DNA of 64,000 nucleotides from JAJYUU01 sp963822955 (GTDB lineage Bacteria; Actinomycetota; Actinomycetes; Streptosporangiales; Streptosporangiaceae): NCBI GenBank assembly GCA_963822955.1, contig CAWGJS010000002.1, positions 248,001 through 312,000 on the forward strand, written 5' to 3'. Each line of letters opens with the position of its first letter. Within the stretch, counting starts at the first letter, position 1. The notes beneath the pieces are model-generated. The model ran no database searches. It worked only from the letters and a program-made list of their open reading frames with translations, and had not been told where the DNA came from. Both the position numbers and the translations under genes were made by a program. This document shows, one piece after another, positions 50,878 through 59,670 of the stretch.

Positions 50878-52263
50878 GTGTCCATCCGGCTGCGCGTAGC
50901 CGCCGCGCTCACCCTCACGCTGGCGGTGGCGTTCGCGCTGGGCAGCTGGCTACTGGTCAGCCAGCTGTCCACGGTGATGCTGCGCGCCGTCGACTCCGGG
51001 CTGACCGCGCAACTCACCCAGGCGCACCGTTACCTGCGCGCGGCACCGGGCGGCCCGGCCGAAGCGCCGGTGCCAGGCGACTATGTCGTGCAGGTTATCG
51101 ACCCCGCCGGCCGCGTCGTCGGCGCCAGCCCCGAGGCCGGCCACGGGCCGATCCTCGCCCACGCGGAGCTCGCCAGCGCCCGCCGCGGCCCGATCGCGTT
51201 CACCGGCACGTTCGACGACGACGCCGAGCGGTTCGCCGCCCAGCCCTACCCGGGCCGGCCAGGCTGGGTCGCCGCGGCCGGAGTATCGCTCGAGTCGTAC
51301 ACCTCGACCCGCAGCACGGTCATCACCGGGCTCGCCATCGGCGAGTCCGCCCTCATCGTGCTGGCTGCGCTCGGCGGCTACGCACTGGCGCGCGCGGCGC
51401 TCGCGCCAGTCGAGCGGCTCCGACGCGAGGCCGCGGCGCTGTCGGCCCGCGATCCCGCGTTGCGGCTGCCGATGCCAGGGACCAGAGACGAGATTGCCGC
51501 GCTGGCCAAGACGATGAACGAACTGCTCGGCCGGCTGCACAGTGCGCTGGCGGCGCAGCGTGCCCTGGTCGCCGACGCCAGCCACGAGCTGCGCACTCCG
51601 TTCGCGGTGCTGCGCGGCGAGCTGGAGCTGGCCGGCAAGCCAGGACGCAGCCGGGACGAACTCGCCGCCGCAGTGGCCAGCGCAGCCGAGGAAGCCGGCC
51701 GGCTCAACCGGATCACCGACGACCTGCTGCTACTAGCCCGAAGTGACGAGGACAGGCTCACGCTGCAGGTCGAGGACGCCCGCATCCGCGACCTGCTGGC
51801 CCGAAGCGCGGAGCGCGCCGGCCCGCGAGCCGCTGCGGCAGGGGTGGTACTTGTCGTGGACGTGCCAGCCGAGCTGACCGCGCGCGTGGACCCAGGCCGG
51901 ATCAGCCAGGCGGTCGATAACCTCGTGGACAATGCGCTGCGCTTCGCGCCAGCGGGCACCGCGATCGGCATCACCGGGCGGCCTGCCGGCGACGACCTAG
52001 TCATCGATGTCACCGATACCGGTCCGGGGTTTCCGGCAGGCTACCTGGCGCACGCCTTCGAGCGGTTCAGCCGCCCCGACGGCGGCCGGTCCCGTTCCGG
52101 TGGCGGCGCCGGCCTCGGGCTCGCGATCGTGCAGGCCATCGCGGCAGCGCACGGCGGCCAAGCAACCGCGTCAAACCGGCCGGGCTGTGGCGCCAGCGTG
52201 CTGCTGCGGCTGCCGCATGCCGCCCGGGACGTGCGGGCAGGGCCGAAGGCCCAAGGAATCTAG
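50878..52263 (+). CDS. sensor histidine kinase
   Basis: A 461-residue kinase: helix 1 (VAAALTLTLAVAFALGSWLL), extracytoplasmic domain of about 120 residues, helix 2 (VITGLAIGESALIVLAALGGY), HAMP, H-box DASHELRTPFAVLR, N-box DNLVDNALRFA, G1 DTGPGFP, G2 GGAGLGLAIV. GTG 50878 directly precedes the first helix. Partner of the regulator above; signal unknown, possibly redox state given the neighbours (inference). Confidence 0.9.
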   Translation: MSIRLRVAAALTLTLAVAFALGSWLLVSQLSTVMLRAVDSGLTAQLTQAHRYLRAAPGGPAEAPVPGDYVVQVIDPAGRVVGASPEAGHGPILAHAELASARRGPIAFTGTFDDDAERFAAQPYPGRPGWVAAAGVSLESYTSTRSTVITGLAIGESALIVLAALGGYALARAALAPVERLRREAAALSARDPALRLPMPGTRDEIAALAKTMNELLGRLHSALAAQRALVADASHELRTPFAVLRGELELAGKPGRSRDELAAAVASAAEEAGRLNRITDDLLLLARSDEDRLTLQVEDARIRDLLARSAERAGPRAAAAGVVLVVDVPAELTARVDPGRISQAVDNLVDNALRFAPAGTAIGITGRPAGDDLVIDVTDTGPGFPAGYLAHAFERFSRPDGGRSRSGGGAGLGLAIVQAIAAAHGGQATASNRPGCGASVLLRLPHAARDVRAGPKAQGI

Positions 52264-52455
52264 AAGCGAGTGCGCTCAGCGGCAGGCGGCGCCCAACGTG
52301 GTCTGATTAGCTTAAAAGGACAGCAATCAGTGGCTCCCTGGCTGGCTCCCCCGCTCCAGCCAATGACCATCACCTGCTCGAACGCCTACACTCAACCCAA
52401 CCACCGGCCACATCGTCCTAACACGTGGTCCACCAAATGGGCTCAAGGTCTTTTG

Positions 52456-52501
52456 GTGGGCGCAACTGGGTTCGAACCAGTGACCCCTCGCTTGTAAGGC
52501 G
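52456..52501 (-). repeat. left attachment site (tRNA-Val 3' fragment)
   Basis: 46 bases identical to 60939-60984. Contains the acceptor arm 3' strand, T arm and anticodon arm 3' part of tRNA-Val but not the 5' half, so it cannot give a tRNA. Confidence 0.9.
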
Positions 52502-52595
52502 TGATTGGCATGTTTCGCCTTGGTCGCGCAAGGCTACAGACGTGCGCTTACGCTCCTCATCGTACGCCCCCGAACGTCCTGAGCCACCCGAGAAC

Positions 52596-52615
52596 GGGAC
52601 CACCCAGGGGACCAC
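52596..52615 (+). promoter_or_regulatory. paired GGGACCAC sites, left end
   Basis: GGGACCAC at 52596 and 52608 (period 12), about 95 bases inside the left attachment site. The same octamer occurs twice at the right end (60868, 60881), in the same orientation. Candidate integrase arm-binding sites. Confidence 0.5.
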
Positions 52616-52729
52616 CTGTTCGCGTGTAGATACTGCCGGGCGGTCCGGATCTGCAGGATATGCGGGTGATCTCTATGGAGATCTTGACAGGCTGGCAGGC
52701 CTGGTCTTCGTGGAGATGGAGGATTCCCC

Positions 52730-53782
52730 GTGTCGGATTCTTTGCCGCGCGTGACGCGGACGGTTCTGCCGTCGGGTGAGGTGCGGGTGCGGTTGGGTGT
52801 CCGGCTGCTGGATGACTATCTGGAGTTCGCCGCGGGGCGGGCCCGGCCGAACACGGTGCTGGCGATCGCCTATGACCTGGGTGTTTTCTTCGGTGTGGTC
52901 GGTAAGGCAGCCGCGGAGGTGAGCAGCGCGGATGTGCTGGCCTTTATTACCGCGCAGCGCTCGGGCGCTGCCGGCGGCGGGCGGCTGCGGGCAGCGGGCC
53001 AGGCTGCGGGAGTGTCAGCGCGGACGGTCGCGCGGCGGCTGTCGAGCGTGTCGGGGCTCTATGCGTTCTTAGTCGTCCGCGGTGATGTGGCTGCCAGCCC
53101 GGTGCCGCGGGGGCTGCCGACCCGGCGGGAGCGAACCCGGCCGCGTCAGGGCGTGCCGCTGGTCCGCACTCCGCGGACGCTGCCGCGGGTGCTGGAACCC
53201 GCTGAGGTAGATGCGCTGACCGCTGCGTTGCGCACTCACCGCGACCAGGCGATGGTCGCCGCGATGGTGCTGGGCGGGCTGCGCCGCTGCGAGGTCCTGG
53301 GACTGCGCCTGATCGATGTCCGGGCCGGTGACCGGCGGCTGTTCATCGCCGAGGGCAAGGGCGGACGGCAGCGGCTGATCCCGGTGTCGGGCAGGTTCTT
53401 CACCGAGCTGGCTGCCTACCTGGACGCTGAGCGCCCGGCCGGGGCAAGTACCGACCGGGTCTTCGTCGTGCTGAAGGGCCCGCGCCGCGGACAGCCGCTG
53501 TCGGCTGAGGGGCTAGACGAGATCATGGATGGAGCGCGCCGGCGCGCCGGGCTCGCGCACGCGACCTGCCATCAGCTGCGGCATACCTGCCTGACCCGGC
53601 TGCGGCAGGCCGGGATGGCATTGGAGGCGGTTCAGGCCCGGGCCGGGCACGCCTCGATCGAGTCCACGCGGATCTACCTGCACCTGGCCGATGACTGGCT
53701 GGCATCGCAGTACCGCAAGGCAGCGGAGGTCATCGATGCGCAGGTCTTCGCTGGTCTGCCGGCCGCGCGGAACGCGCCATGA
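52730..53782 (+). CDS. tyrosine recombinase (Tn554 TnpA-like)
   Basis: A 350-residue site-specific recombinase. SAM-like N-terminal DNA-binding domain (about 20-130) and catalytic domain with all key residues: Arg in GGLRRCEVLGLR, Lys in AEGKGGRQR, HQLRHTCLTRL, GHASIESTRIY with the nucleophilic Tyr in IYLHL. It overlaps a second recombinase gene by ATGA, the order known from Tn554-type transposons (tnpA, tnpB, tnpC), which move without terminal inverted repeats. The ATG/GTG at 52730 follows a GGAGG-like GGAGGATTCCCC. Confidence 0.85.
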   Translation: MSDSLPRVTRTVLPSGEVRVRLGVRLLDDYLEFAAGRARPNTVLAIAYDLGVFFGVVGKAAAEVSSADVLAFITAQRSGAAGGGRLRAAGQAAGVSARTVARRLSSVSGLYAFLVVRGDVAASPVPRGLPTRRERTRPRQGVPLVRTPRTLPRVLEPAEVDALTAALRTHRDQAMVAAMVLGGLRRCEVLGLRLIDVRAGDRRLFIAEGKGGRQRLIPVSGRFFTELAAYLDAERPAGASTDRVFVVLKGPRRGQPLSAEGLDEIMDGARRRAGLAHATCHQLRHTCLTRLRQAGMALEAVQARAGHASIESTRIYLHLADDWLASQYRKAAEVIDAQVFAGLPAARNAP

Positions 53783-55027
53783 GCGGCGGCCCGGATCCGC
53801 TGCCGGCCTGGGAGCAGCTGGCAGCGGCGATACCGGGGATCACCACACCGATGCGCCGCTACCTGGAGCAGATCGCGTGCGTGCTGCGCCCGCGCAGCGT
53901 CGGCAACGCCGACCAGGCACTGCGCTCGTTCGCCGCGTTCCTCGCCGGGCAGTCACCCGTCACCACCTCGCTGACCGGGGTCGCCCGCCGGCATGTCGAG
54001 GACTACAAGCCCTGGCTAGCCTGCCGTCCCGGGCAGAACAAGCCCCGGCTGGCTCCCGCCACCATTGCCGCCCGGCCCGGCACCTTGCGGATGTTTTTCA
54101 TCCGGATCGACGAATGGGGCTGGGACGATGCCCCGCCACGGGTGCCGATGTTCAGCGGAGACCTGCCCCGCCTGGACCGTCCCTTGCCCAGGGCCCTGGA
54201 CGACGCCGCCGCCGCCAGGCTGCTGCGCGCCGCGCAGAGCGACAAGCGGATGCTGGTGCGGGTCACCGCGGGTGATGCTGCTGCGCACCGGGCTGCGGGT
54301 CAGCGAGTACACCGGCCTGCCCGCCGGCGCTGTCGTGCACATCGGCGCCGGGCCGTGGCTGCACGTCCCGGTGGGCAAGCTCGGCGACGACCGCTACCTG
54401 CCGCTGCATCCCCAGCTCGGCACCCTCATCGACGACTACCGGGCCGCGCACGTCCCGCGGGGCCATCCGCTGCTGCTGCCGCGGGAGAACGGCCGTGCGC
54501 TGGACCGGCACACCGTCACCAGGATGATCAACCGGGCCGGCGCCGCGGCCGGGCTCGCGCACATCCACCCCCGCCAGCTCCGCCACACCCTGGCCACCCA
54601 GGCGATCAACCGGGGCATGAGCCTGGAGGCCATCGCCGCCATGCTGGGCCACCGCAGCCTGGACATGACGCTGCGCTACGCCAAGATCGCCAGCCGGACC
54701 GTCGCCGATGAGTACTTCGCTGTCACCGACAAGGTCGACGCGCTCTACGGCCAGGCCCCCGTGCTGCCCGCCGACGCGATCGGGCCGAAGATGGCCCGGC
54801 TGCGCCGCGAGCACCACCGGATGCTCGGCAACGGCTACTGCACCCGGCCCGCCGAGCTGGACTGCGCGTTCGAGTCGATCTGCCAAACCTGCACGTTCTT
54901 CCAGACCAGCATCGAGTTCCGGCCCGCCCTCCAGGCCCAGCACGACCACGCCGCCAACCACGGCCAGGACCGCCGGCAGCAGCTATTCGGGAAACTCCTC
55001 AGCCGGCTCGATCAGGACGCATCATGA
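53779..55027 (+). pseudogene. tyrosine recombinase (Tn554 TnpB-like), frameshifted
   Basis: The N-terminal part (53779 to about 54270; LEQIACVLRPRSVGNADQAL, DDAAAARLLRAAQSDKRMLV) is in one frame and the rest (LLRTGLRVSEYTGL, Lys in GKLGDDRYLP, HPRQLRHTLATQAI, GHRSLDMTLRYAKI) in the next. Removing one G from the GGG at 54270-54272 restores a continuous protein of about 415 residues with a full catalytic set. The C-terminal cysteine cluster (YCTRPAELDCAFESICQTC) is typical of TnpB of this group. Either a real disabling mutation or a sequencing error in a homopolymer. Confidence 0.8.
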
Positions 55028-55122
55028 ACCACGACAAGCAGCTTGACAAAGATCACCCGCATAATGCCGACGAGCGTGCGTTTTGCCACCAGCGCCACGG
55101 AGCGCGCCTAACGCCGATTTAG
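55024..55122 (+). CDS. possible TnpC remnant
   Basis: ATG 55024 overlaps the TnpB stop (ATGA) and opens 32 codons (NHDKQLDKDHPHNADERAF...). Tn554-type elements carry a small third gene, tnpC, at this place, usually over 100 residues. This frame ends after 32, so it may be a truncated tnpC or chance. Confidence 0.3.
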   Translation: MNHDKQLDKDHPHNADERAFCHQRHGARLTPI

Positions 55123-55411
55123 TGCGCCGCAGGCACCGCACTGCCAGCGTGGCCGACCATATGCACATCCGCCGGTTCTGCGTGAGCTGGCTTGCGATCG
55201 TCACCACGGCAGAAGCGGCTGATCGGCCCCGATGTCACGGGAAAACCGCCGCGCCGCACCGACGACGGAACCAGCGCAGAGGTGAATCGCCCGTTCAGTT
55301 CTTCAGCGGCGTGCTTCCCCGCCATTTGTTGCAGGTGGCGGCCCCGGGGCGGACCGCGCTGGTCGTTCGGTCTGCGGACGGACTCCGCCTGCTAGGGACC
55401 GCAGCGGTAAC

Positions 55412-56776
55412 TCAGTGCGAGCTGGACTCGATCAGTTGGTGGAGTTGCTGGATCGCGGGATCATGCCAGCGAGTGGCGAAGAGCATGTGCAGCCAGCCGT
55501 CGGCATCGGCTTGGGCGAGCTGGTCGCGGATGAACGGGTCGGCGCCATGCTCCAGGAGCAGGCGGGCCACATCGAGCTGACTGTGCATGATCGCCCAGTG
55601 CAGGCCAGTCCGCCCGAGGTAGGGCGCGGCGTCGGGGTCCAGGCCGCGGTCAAGGAACCAGCGCACGACCTCGGTCCGGCCGTGCTGGCAGGCGTGGACG
55701 AACGCCTCAGCCATGATCTCCTCCGGATCGGATGTCGCCGGGATCCGGGGTGGGGTCGGGGAGACGGCGGCGGGGTTGGGGCGCGACGCCGCGGCGTCGG
55801 GCCGCAGCCTGCCGTCCGCATCGAAGCTGGCCCGGACAAGATCCAGCCGGCCGCACGCCGCGTAGGTCCACAGCGCCGGCGGGACGATGCCGTGTCCGGC
55901 GAGCAGGTCGACGACCTGCGTGTGGCCGTGGCAGATGGCGTTCTCCAGCGGCGTGGTGCCGCCCAGCGTCCGGGTGCCGGGGTCGGCGCCGGCGCCGAGC
56001 AGCAGGCGCACATACTCCACCCGATTGGAGCTGGCGGCCCAGCTAAGCGGGAGGTCCAGATTGGTCGCCTTGCCGATCAGCACATCGACTGCGGCGCGAG
56101 ACACGCCGAGTTCCTCGTCGAGCCGGGCACCGGGAATCGCCTCGGGGAGGGCGAGCATATGCAGCAGGGTGTCGGCCTGCCCGGCGGTCAGCTGGGCCAG
56201 CCGGCCGGTGTCGCCGGCCAGCAGGGCTTCAGCCTGCGGGCGCAGGCGCCGGAACTTCTCCTGGCGTTCGTCGAGATCGCGCCGGGATTGCTCGGCGCCC
56301 GACACGAGCTCGCGCCAGGTCGGGAAGCCGAGCTCCCGGGCGATGATCAGCCGCGCGTCGCGAAGCTCGGCGGCGGAGCCGTCAGTAGCGGCGGCGTGCC
56401 TGGGGACGTACGCCCGCAGCCGTTGCAGCGCGCCCGGGTCGTTGCGGCGCAAGTCGGTGAGCAGGGCATCGGCAAGCGAGGCGTAGGTGCTCGATCCGAT
56501 CAGCGTTCGGCCGGAGACCGGCCGGTCGCCGGTAGTTCTCTGGCTCTGGACGTGCGCGCGGAACTCGGCCCAGGTCCGGAATCCGTGTTCCTGGGCCAGT
56601 ACGAACTGGGCATCGCTAAGCAGGAACCGCTCGGCGGCCCGGTCGCCCAGCACATCGGCCACCCGCGCCCGGTCGACCGCGTCGCCCGTTTCGTAGGAGT
56701 GCTGCAGGTGCTTGGCCTGCTTGCGGTAGTACTCCAGGTTCAGATGGGCCGGCAGCTCGAAATGACGATCGGACAC
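55412..56776 (-). CDS. ankyrin-repeat protein
   Basis: A 454-residue cytoplasmic protein. N-terminal half: two or more units of the AQFVLAQEHGFRTWAEFRAH type (also ARLIIARELGFPTWRELV), found in actinobacterial ankyrin proteins. C-terminal half: at least four ankyrin repeats (RVEYVRLLLGAGADPGTRTLGG, TPLENAICHGHTQVVDLLAGHG, GRTEVVRWFLDRGLDPDAAPY, LHWAIMHSQLDVARLLLEHGADP). GTG 56776 has AAGGAGG five bases upstream, better than the far-upstream ATG. Protein-protein contact is the likely role; partner unknown. The only large cargo gene of the element that is not a recombinase. Confidence 0.85.
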   Translation of the reverse strand: MSDRHFELPAHLNLEYYRKQAKHLQHSYETGDAVDRARVADVLGDRAAERFLLSDAQFVLAQEHGFRTWAEFRAHVQSQRTTGDRPVSGRTLIGSSTYASLADALLTDLRRNDPGALQRLRAYVPRHAAATDGSAAELRDARLIIARELGFPTWRELVSGAEQSRRDLDERQEKFRRLRPQAEALLAGDTGRLAQLTAGQADTLLHMLALPEAIPGARLDEELGVSRAAVDVLIGKATNLDLPLSWAASSNRVEYVRLLLGAGADPGTRTLGGTTPLENAICHGHTQVVDLLAGHGIVPPALWTYAACGRLDLVRASFDADGRLRPDAAASRPNPAAVSPTPPRIPATSDPEEIMAEAFVHACQHGRTEVVRWFLDRGLDPDAAPYLGRTGLHWAIMHSQLDVARLLLEHGADPFIRDQLAQADADGWLHMLFATRWHDPAIQQLHQLIESSSH

Positions 56777-57120
56777 CGCAACCTCCTTCATCGCCGAGGT
56801 CCGCTGGCCCGACCGGAAAGAGGCTGGTCTTGTCCCGTGCGCTGACGTTGCTGCTCGAGGTGGGAAAATCCCTGCCCGCGGACTGGCAGCGCCCTCGCAC
56901 GCTCCATTCACACTAATGACCGGCTATGCGCGCAGCAAGCACCAGAAGGGATCGTTGCACGCTGGCCGCCTCGAAATCGCGCGAGAGCTGGCAGGCAACC
57001 GCGTGGACTCGGCCAGCCCTACTCGCGAGCAGAGTATGGCCCATCCGGAACCGATCATCCGGTTCGGAACGCCTAGCCACGGCCGCGCGGCTGGTCGCAT
57101 TTGACGACCAAATCGGCGCC

Positions 57121-57678
57121 TTAGTGCGCGTTGCAGTCGCACTCATCTGGCCGCTGATCGACAAGGGGACTACTGATGGGCGAACACCGCGAGAAGGCCG
57201 CTCTGCCAGCCTCGTGTCCGCCTCGCGGTCGGCCTACTTCGGCCTTCGCGCGCTGACGCCGCTTCACCCACATCGGCGACGCGTGGTACCAGCAGTACAG
57301 CGGGTCGCCCTTGTCCCAGCCGTAGCGCAGCGGGGGCGGGTTGCCGTCGAGATCGGCGCCCGCCAGGTCCGGGCAGTCTGAGTGCGCGCATGGCCGCAGG
57401 TCGAGATTGAAGTCCCCGATCCTGTCGTCCCACACCAGCTCGCGCCGGCGGCCGAGTCGGTCGTCCCAGATCTGCTCCACGAACGCCCGAAACGCCCGGA
57501 GCGACCGGATTGTTCCCAACCCCCAGGAACTACGTTCCGTGACGCCTTCGCCACCGCTGTCCACCACGGATACAGGTATAGACGCCCCGGACCCGTGGCA
57601 CTCAGCAGGCACGGGCACGGGCACGGCCACACGGGCCGGTGGCGGAGCAGGAAGGTAGGACCAGTTGGACGGAAGCAC
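57121..57678 (-). CDS. hypothetical protein with Cys/His pattern
   Basis: The frame from 57678 contains an ordered middle part: LRAFRAFVEQIWDDRLGRRRE, WDDRIGDFNLDLRPCAHSDC, LRYGWDKGDPLYCWYHASPMW. C-x4-C and C-x2-H spacing suggests a metal site. The first 60 residues are low-complexity and overlap the divergent excisionase gene, so the real start is probably internal (a TTG near the SSWGLGTIRS segment is possible). No family recognised. Confidence 0.4.
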   Translation of the reverse strand: MLPSNWSYLPAPPPARVAVPVPVPAECHGSGASIPVSVVDSGGEGVTERSSWGLGTIRSLRAFRAFVEQIWDDRLGRRRELVWDDRIGDFNLDLRPCAHSDCPDLAGADLDGNPPPLRYGWDKGDPLYCWYHASPMWVKRRQRAKAEVGRPRGGHEAGRAAFSRCSPISSPLVDQRPDECDCNAH

Positions 57679-57844
57679 GAGGCGCCTCGCCTACTCAGTC
57701 GAGGAGGCCTGCCAGGCACTCGGCATCGGCCGGGCGCTCGCCTACGAACTGATCATGAGCGGGCGGCTGCACTCGATCAAGGTTGGGGCGCGTCGGCTCA
57801 TCCCGGCGTCGGCGCTGAGCGACTTTCTATCCGGTGCCGCGTAA
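57665..57844 (+). CDS. excisionase-like helix-turn-helix protein
   Basis: A 59-residue protein: LAYSVEEACQALGIGRALAYELI, GRLHSIKVGARRLIPASALSDFL. This is the MerR-like helix-turn-helix of excisionases (HTH_17). Start TTG 57665 with AGGTAGGA upstream. In integrative elements such a protein bends DNA at the attachment sites and drives excision with the integrase; it may also act as a regulator. Confidence 0.8.
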   Translation: MDGSTRRLAYSVEEACQALGIGRALAYELIMSGRLHSIKVGARRLIPASALSDFLSGAA

Positions 57845-57982
57845 CGCGCTGCGCGACGCTGCACCAACTACGGCCCTGGCCCGAACGGAACCCATTTTGC
57901 CTACTGTCTTGCGGTTGGCTGACCATCCGCCCGACCCGGCATGCCGCCCCTCCGGCCTGCCTTACACACGGAGATTTCGTCG

Positions 57983-58609
57983 ATGACACCCCCCGGCACT
58001 AACGGCTTCACTCAGATCTGGAACGCGCTGATCGTGGATCACCGCATCGGCGCTACGGCGTTCCGGCTCGCGGCCTACCTCGGGTCGAAGACCGACGACT
58101 GGACGATCCGGGAGCAGAACGTATGCAAGACCCTCGGGATCGGCCAGCGTGCCTACCGCTCGGCGCTGCGGGAGCTTGACGCGGCCGGGTACATAAGTCG
58201 CGGCAAGACCGAGCAGGACCGGCGAACGGGGCGCTTCCGAACCGAGCCTCCGAAGCTCTCGCGCCGTCTGATCGTGGCCGATCCTGGCAGAGCCCCAGGT
58301 CGCACCGAGGATGCGTCGTCCATCGTCGGGCACCGACACATCGGTACCCACACGTCGGTGCTCGGGGCCGTTACTCAACATCGAATACTCAACACTGAGA
58401 CGCGACAGGAAGACAGTTTTGGTCTTGGGTCGCGGCCTGACGGCCGCTCCCGGCCTGGGGCGGAAGCAGGAGAGGACCAGAAGCGTCTTCATTGCCCTGA
58501 GCTTGAGTGTCGTTGGTACTGGACGGTCAATCCGGCCCAGAGTCCGGCCGTCCCTGGGCGCATGGTGGCCGCGCACGCTCAGCGCCACGAAGAGCGCGCA
58601 TGCGGTTGA
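57983..58609 (+). CDS. winged-helix DNA-binding protein (replication-initiator-like)
   Basis: A 208-residue protein. N-terminal domain: FTQIWNALIVDHRIGATAFRLAAYLG, WTIREQNVCKTLGIGQRAYRSALRELDAAGYISRGK, given here in pieces, a winged helix as in many phage and plasmid replication or regulatory proteins. The C-terminal 100 residues are low-complexity. ATG 57983 with CGGAG nine bases upstream. Follows the excisionase-like gene by 138 bases. Confidence 0.65.
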   Translation: MTPPGTNGFTQIWNALIVDHRIGATAFRLAAYLGSKTDDWTIREQNVCKTLGIGQRAYRSALRELDAAGYISRGKTEQDRRTGRFRTEPPKLSRRLIVADPGRAPGRTEDASSIVGHRHIGTHTSVLGAVTQHRILNTETRQEDSFGLGSRPDGRSRPGAEAGEDQKRLHCPELECRWYWTVNPAQSPAVPGRMVAAHAQRHEERACG

Positions 58610-58917
58610 TCTCGTGCCGCCGCTGCGGGCGTCCTTGCCCAGGAGGCCGGAAAGGTCTGTGCGGCTCGTGCGCAACGGCCCTCCATGCTTCCGGCCATGG
58701 GTCCTCCGAGTATCAGCGCAACGCCGCTGCGGTTCGCGCACAGGCCGCGCTGATCCTGCGCTACGGCGGCTCTTTGTTCTGCGGCATCTGCCGCGCGCCT
58801 ATCGTCGCTACGGACGCGATCCAGGTTGACCACATCACGAGGATTCGCGACGGCGGATCGCACGCCCTCACCAACCTGAGACCCGTGCATGCGAGGTGCA
58901 ACGCGCGCGATCACTGA
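58600..58917 (+). CDS. HNH endonuclease
   Basis: A 105-residue protein: a CxxC zinc pair (CRRCGRPCPGG, LCGSC) and a second (FCGIC) framing the HNH core QVDHITRIRDGGSHALTNLRPVHARCNARDH, here cited by its D-H, N and H residues. All three metal/catalytic positions are present. ATG 58600 overlaps the end of the previous gene. Small HNH proteins are frequent in actinophages and integrative elements. Confidence 0.85.
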   Translation: MRLISCRRCGRPCPGGRKGLCGSCATALHASGHGSSEYQRNAAAVRAQAALILRYGGSLFCGICRAPIVATDAIQVDHITRIRDGGSHALTNLRPVHARCNARDH

Positions 58918-59103
58918 GCCCTCACCCCCACCAGGGTCGAAAGTGCTGGACCTCGCGGACTCTGCCCGACCCCGGTCGCCACGCACGCATGATCTCGTTT
59001 CCGAACGCTTTTTTCGACGCTCCTGTTCTCGTCAACTCTGCGGGAGACGGCCCGGCCCAACGACGCGGAGCAGGCGTCTGCACGACTGCTTTACCATTTG
59101 CGC

Positions 59104-59607
59104 ATGAGTGACGGGGCGCACGGCCGCAGGAGGGAATCGCCTGCCCTGAGTGGTGATCCGTGGCCGTTGAGCGCGAGGCAGGCCGCGATGCTGTGGGAGG
59201 CGGTTGCGCCGCTCCTGCGCGATATGGAGGCCACTGGGCAGGCCCTGCCGGATATCCAGGCTGAGGCACACGCGGGCCCGGGAGTCGGAGTTGTGTGCGA
59301 CTGGATTCGCGGCCCCGGCGGCACCGGCCGACAGATCACCGTCCTGTCGCCCGGGCAGCGCGGTGACCAGCTCGCCGACCTCGCGGAACAATTGCAGGAC
59401 TGGGCCACCGACGCTGAGGCGGACCCGCAGCAGCCTCGGTGGCCTGACTGCCCGGCCCATCCGGGCGCGCACCGGCTTGAGCCAGAGGCGCTCGGGGAGA
59501 ATGCGGTTTGGTACTGCCCCCAGACAAGCCGGGTCATCGCTGAGATCGGGGCGCTTGATTCGCCGCTGCGCGGCATCCCGCGGATCAGGTCTCGCAAGCC
59601 CCGCTGA
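59104..59607 (+). CDS. hypothetical protein of integrative elements
   Basis: A 167-residue protein: RQAAMLWEAVAPLLRDMEATG, QITVLSPGQRGDQLADLAEQLQDW, then WPDCPAHPGAHRLEPEAL and VWYCPQ, a Cys/His pattern that could bind metal. Good coding quality. Convergent with the integrase. Similar proteins with a C-terminal PxCPxH...WxCP pattern are common in actinomycetes, function unknown. Confidence 0.55.
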   Translation: MSDGAHGRRRESPALSGDPWPLSARQAAMLWEAVAPLLRDMEATGQALPDIQAEAHAGPGVGVVCDWIRGPGGTGRQITVLSPGQRGDQLADLAEQLQDWATDAEADPQQPRWPDCPAHPGAHRLEPEALGENAVWYCPQTSRVIAEIGALDSPLRGIPRIRSRKPR

Positions 59608-59670
59608 CTCGACATGCCGACTGCGGGACCACCGCTTACAAAGTCCTCGTGAGATCTTTTCGTCCGAGGG

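Noticed and set aside
52456..52501. second tRNA-Val gene
   Set aside because: Only the 3' part of the tRNA is present; the acceptor 5' strand and D arm are replaced by unrelated sequence. It is an attachment-site duplicate.
55415..56845. 476-residue plus-strand frame opposite the ankyrin gene
   Set aside because: Gly/Arg/Gln-rich antisense shadow; the minus strand has clear ankyrin repeats and a strong ribosome binding site.
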